A stretch of 5,336 nt of DNA from positions 1-5,336 of the forward strand of contig JAJXZC010000582.1 of NCBI GenBank assembly GCA_021780275.1, in the 5' to 3' direction. Of this stretch, positions 4,462 through 5,336 are shown in pieces. How positions within the stretch are numbered: position 1 is the first letter of the stretch; each line of letters starts with the position of its first letter. Source of the stretch: Pseudomonadota bacterium. Its GTDB lineage: Bacteria > Pseudomonadota > Alphaproteobacteria > Parvibaculales > Parvibaculaceae. The notes under the pieces are model-generated. The model had not been told where the DNA came from, made no database searches, and saw nothing but the letters and a program-made list of their open reading frames with translations. The position numbers and the translations under genes are program-made.

Positions 4462-5336
4462 TCCGCTCCCGCCAATGCGGCGCCGCGCAGTGCCGGCATG
4501 AATTTTCTGACGAGGGCGCGCTCGGAATCAACGCAAACTTTGCGATAAATCCGCAGCTTGTAATTCTTGATGACGCCCTTGCTGATTTTCAGCGTCTGCG
4601 CAATTTGCCCTGTCGTACAGCCGCTCATGATCAGCGAGAAAATATCCCGCTCGCGCGGCGTCAGTTCGGCCGGCGCCAGTCCATCGAAAATCGTGCGCTC
4701 AACCAAGCCGGAGGGCGAATTGTGCGGCTCAAGCACGAACATCCGGCCGCGCGGCGCCAGCGGAAAATCGGCCTGCAAAGTTTCATGCTTCAAAATCCAG
4801 CCATCCAAGGCGACCGTATGCGCGCCGCATGCCGGCAATTCGCTGAGTTGGAGATTGATTGCCCGATCGGCCGCGGCGGCGTCGTTCCAAGCGTCATTGG
4901 AATAAACTTCGCCGCCGAATCGGTCTTGGATCAGGATGGGTTTGTCGGCCAAGCCGTGGAATTCCAATTCACCGATCTTGTGCACATTGGCGAATAACCA
5001 GCCGATATGGGCGCGATGACAGCCTTCGAGCGCCGGGAAGACGCGCCGCGCGCGCTCGACGTCGGCGCGGGAGAATTGGCCCTGCTCTCGCTCGAGAAAC
5101 AGACCGTAGCAATCCTGTCCCGCCGTCGGCAGGAATATGCTCATCTCGTCGGAAATATGCGCGCGCGGCAGAAAAACCCGGCTGTAGGCCTCGGTCCGTT
5201 GCGACCGCGCTTTCGCTTCCGCAAGAATGATGACGCGACTCAGAATTCCGACGATGAGGGTGAGAAGAAGAAGAAGGATGAGCATGGCAAGGAAGCGAAG
5301 GCCGATTCCAGCCCGAGCGCGGGTCCCGGATCCGTA
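4458..5336 (-). CDS. LuxR/GerE-type helix-turn-helix transcriptional regulator (5' end uncertain, runs to window edge)
   Basis: The C-terminal 60 or so residues form a clear LuxR-type DNA-binding domain: ELTPRERDIFSLIMSG, then TGQIAQTLKIS and KGVIKNYKLRIYRKV, matching the usual LTPRE, IA..L.is and vk.h...iy.Kl pattern. It spans about residues 207-262 when counted from the ATG at 5285. The preceding region, with SDEMSIFLP and GLFLEREQGQFSRADVERARRVFPALEGCHRAH, resembles the middle of LuxR-type proteins that have an N-terminal sensor region of unknown ligand. The ATG at 5285 has no Shine-Dalgarno, and the frame stays open for 17 more codons to the window edge, so the true start probably lies outside. 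Residues 1-21 from that ATG are almost entirely Leu/Ile/Val, like a membrane helix, which is unusual for this family. It is on the same strand as, and upstream of, the N-demethylase-type operon, so it is the likely local regulator. Confidence 0.75.
   Translation of the reverse strand, partial: YGSGTRARAGIGLRFLAMLILLLLLTLIVGILSRVIILAEAKARSQRTEAYSRVFLPRAHISDEMSIFLPTAGQDCYGLFLEREQGQFSRADVERARRVFPALEGCHRAHIGWLFANVHKIGELEFHGLADKPILIQDRFGGEVYSNDAWNDAAAADRAINLQLSELPACGAHTVALDGWILKHETLQADFPLAPRGRMFVLEPHNSPSGLVERTIFDGLAPAELTPRERDIFSLIMSGCTTGQIAQTLKISKGVIKNYKLRIYRKVCVDSERALVRKFMPALRGAALAGAE

Noticed and set aside
4183..4548. A 121-codon plus-strand ORF across the gap and the end of the LuxR-type gene
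   Set aside because: It is low in family character, runs antisense into the conserved DNA-binding domain, and has no recognisable ribosome binding site or homologous motif.
1..5336. CRISPR array, tRNA or rRNA genes, insertion sequence ends
   Set aside because: No regularly spaced direct repeats, no cloverleaf or rRNA-like sequence, and no transposase or paired terminal repeats were seen.

Overview
The window is about 58% GC by eye. It looks like a chromosomal piece of an alphaproteobacterium, probably a soil or methylotroph-type member of the Hyphomicrobiales. This rests on codon style, the gene families present, and hairpin terminators without T-tracts. The genus-level guess is inference only.

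Layout, left to right. Positions 1-361 are mostly non-coding. They hold several inverted repeats, a possible start of a leftward gene at position 15, and a weak promoter candidate for the first clear gene. At 362-1414 (+) lies a 350-residue Rieske non-heme iron oxygenase of the single-subunit VanA/NdmA-like size class. A 48-bp convergent gap with an 11-bp-stem hairpin separates it from a three-gene leftward operon. In transcription order the operon encodes a DmmA-family zinc-ribbon protein (4112-3528), a PDR/VanB-type flavin/[2Fe-2S] reductase (3531-2575) and a DUF3445/HODM-alpha-type heme protein (2524-1463). The first two overlap by ATGA, and the third follows after 50 bp. Upstream on the same strand are a 345-bp gap, which holds a possible 60-codon ORF, a promoter candidate and several dyads, and then a LuxR/GerE-type regulator whose reading frame runs off the right edge.

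The operon matches the parts list of the heme-dependent oxidative N-demethylase (HODM, also called dimethylamine monooxygenase). In that complex a PAS-fold heme subunit oxidises a secondary amine to a primary amine and formaldehyde, using electrons from a PDR-like reductase. The folate-binding, T-protein-like subunit that I recall from characterised systems is not in this window. The convergent Rieske oxygenase has no reductase of its own here, and the operon reductase belongs to the class that normally feeds Rieske oxygenases. A testable idea is that one reductase serves two chemically different oxygenases acting in sequence on a methylated amine or methylated aromatic compound. The LuxR-type protein is the natural candidate regulator of the operon.
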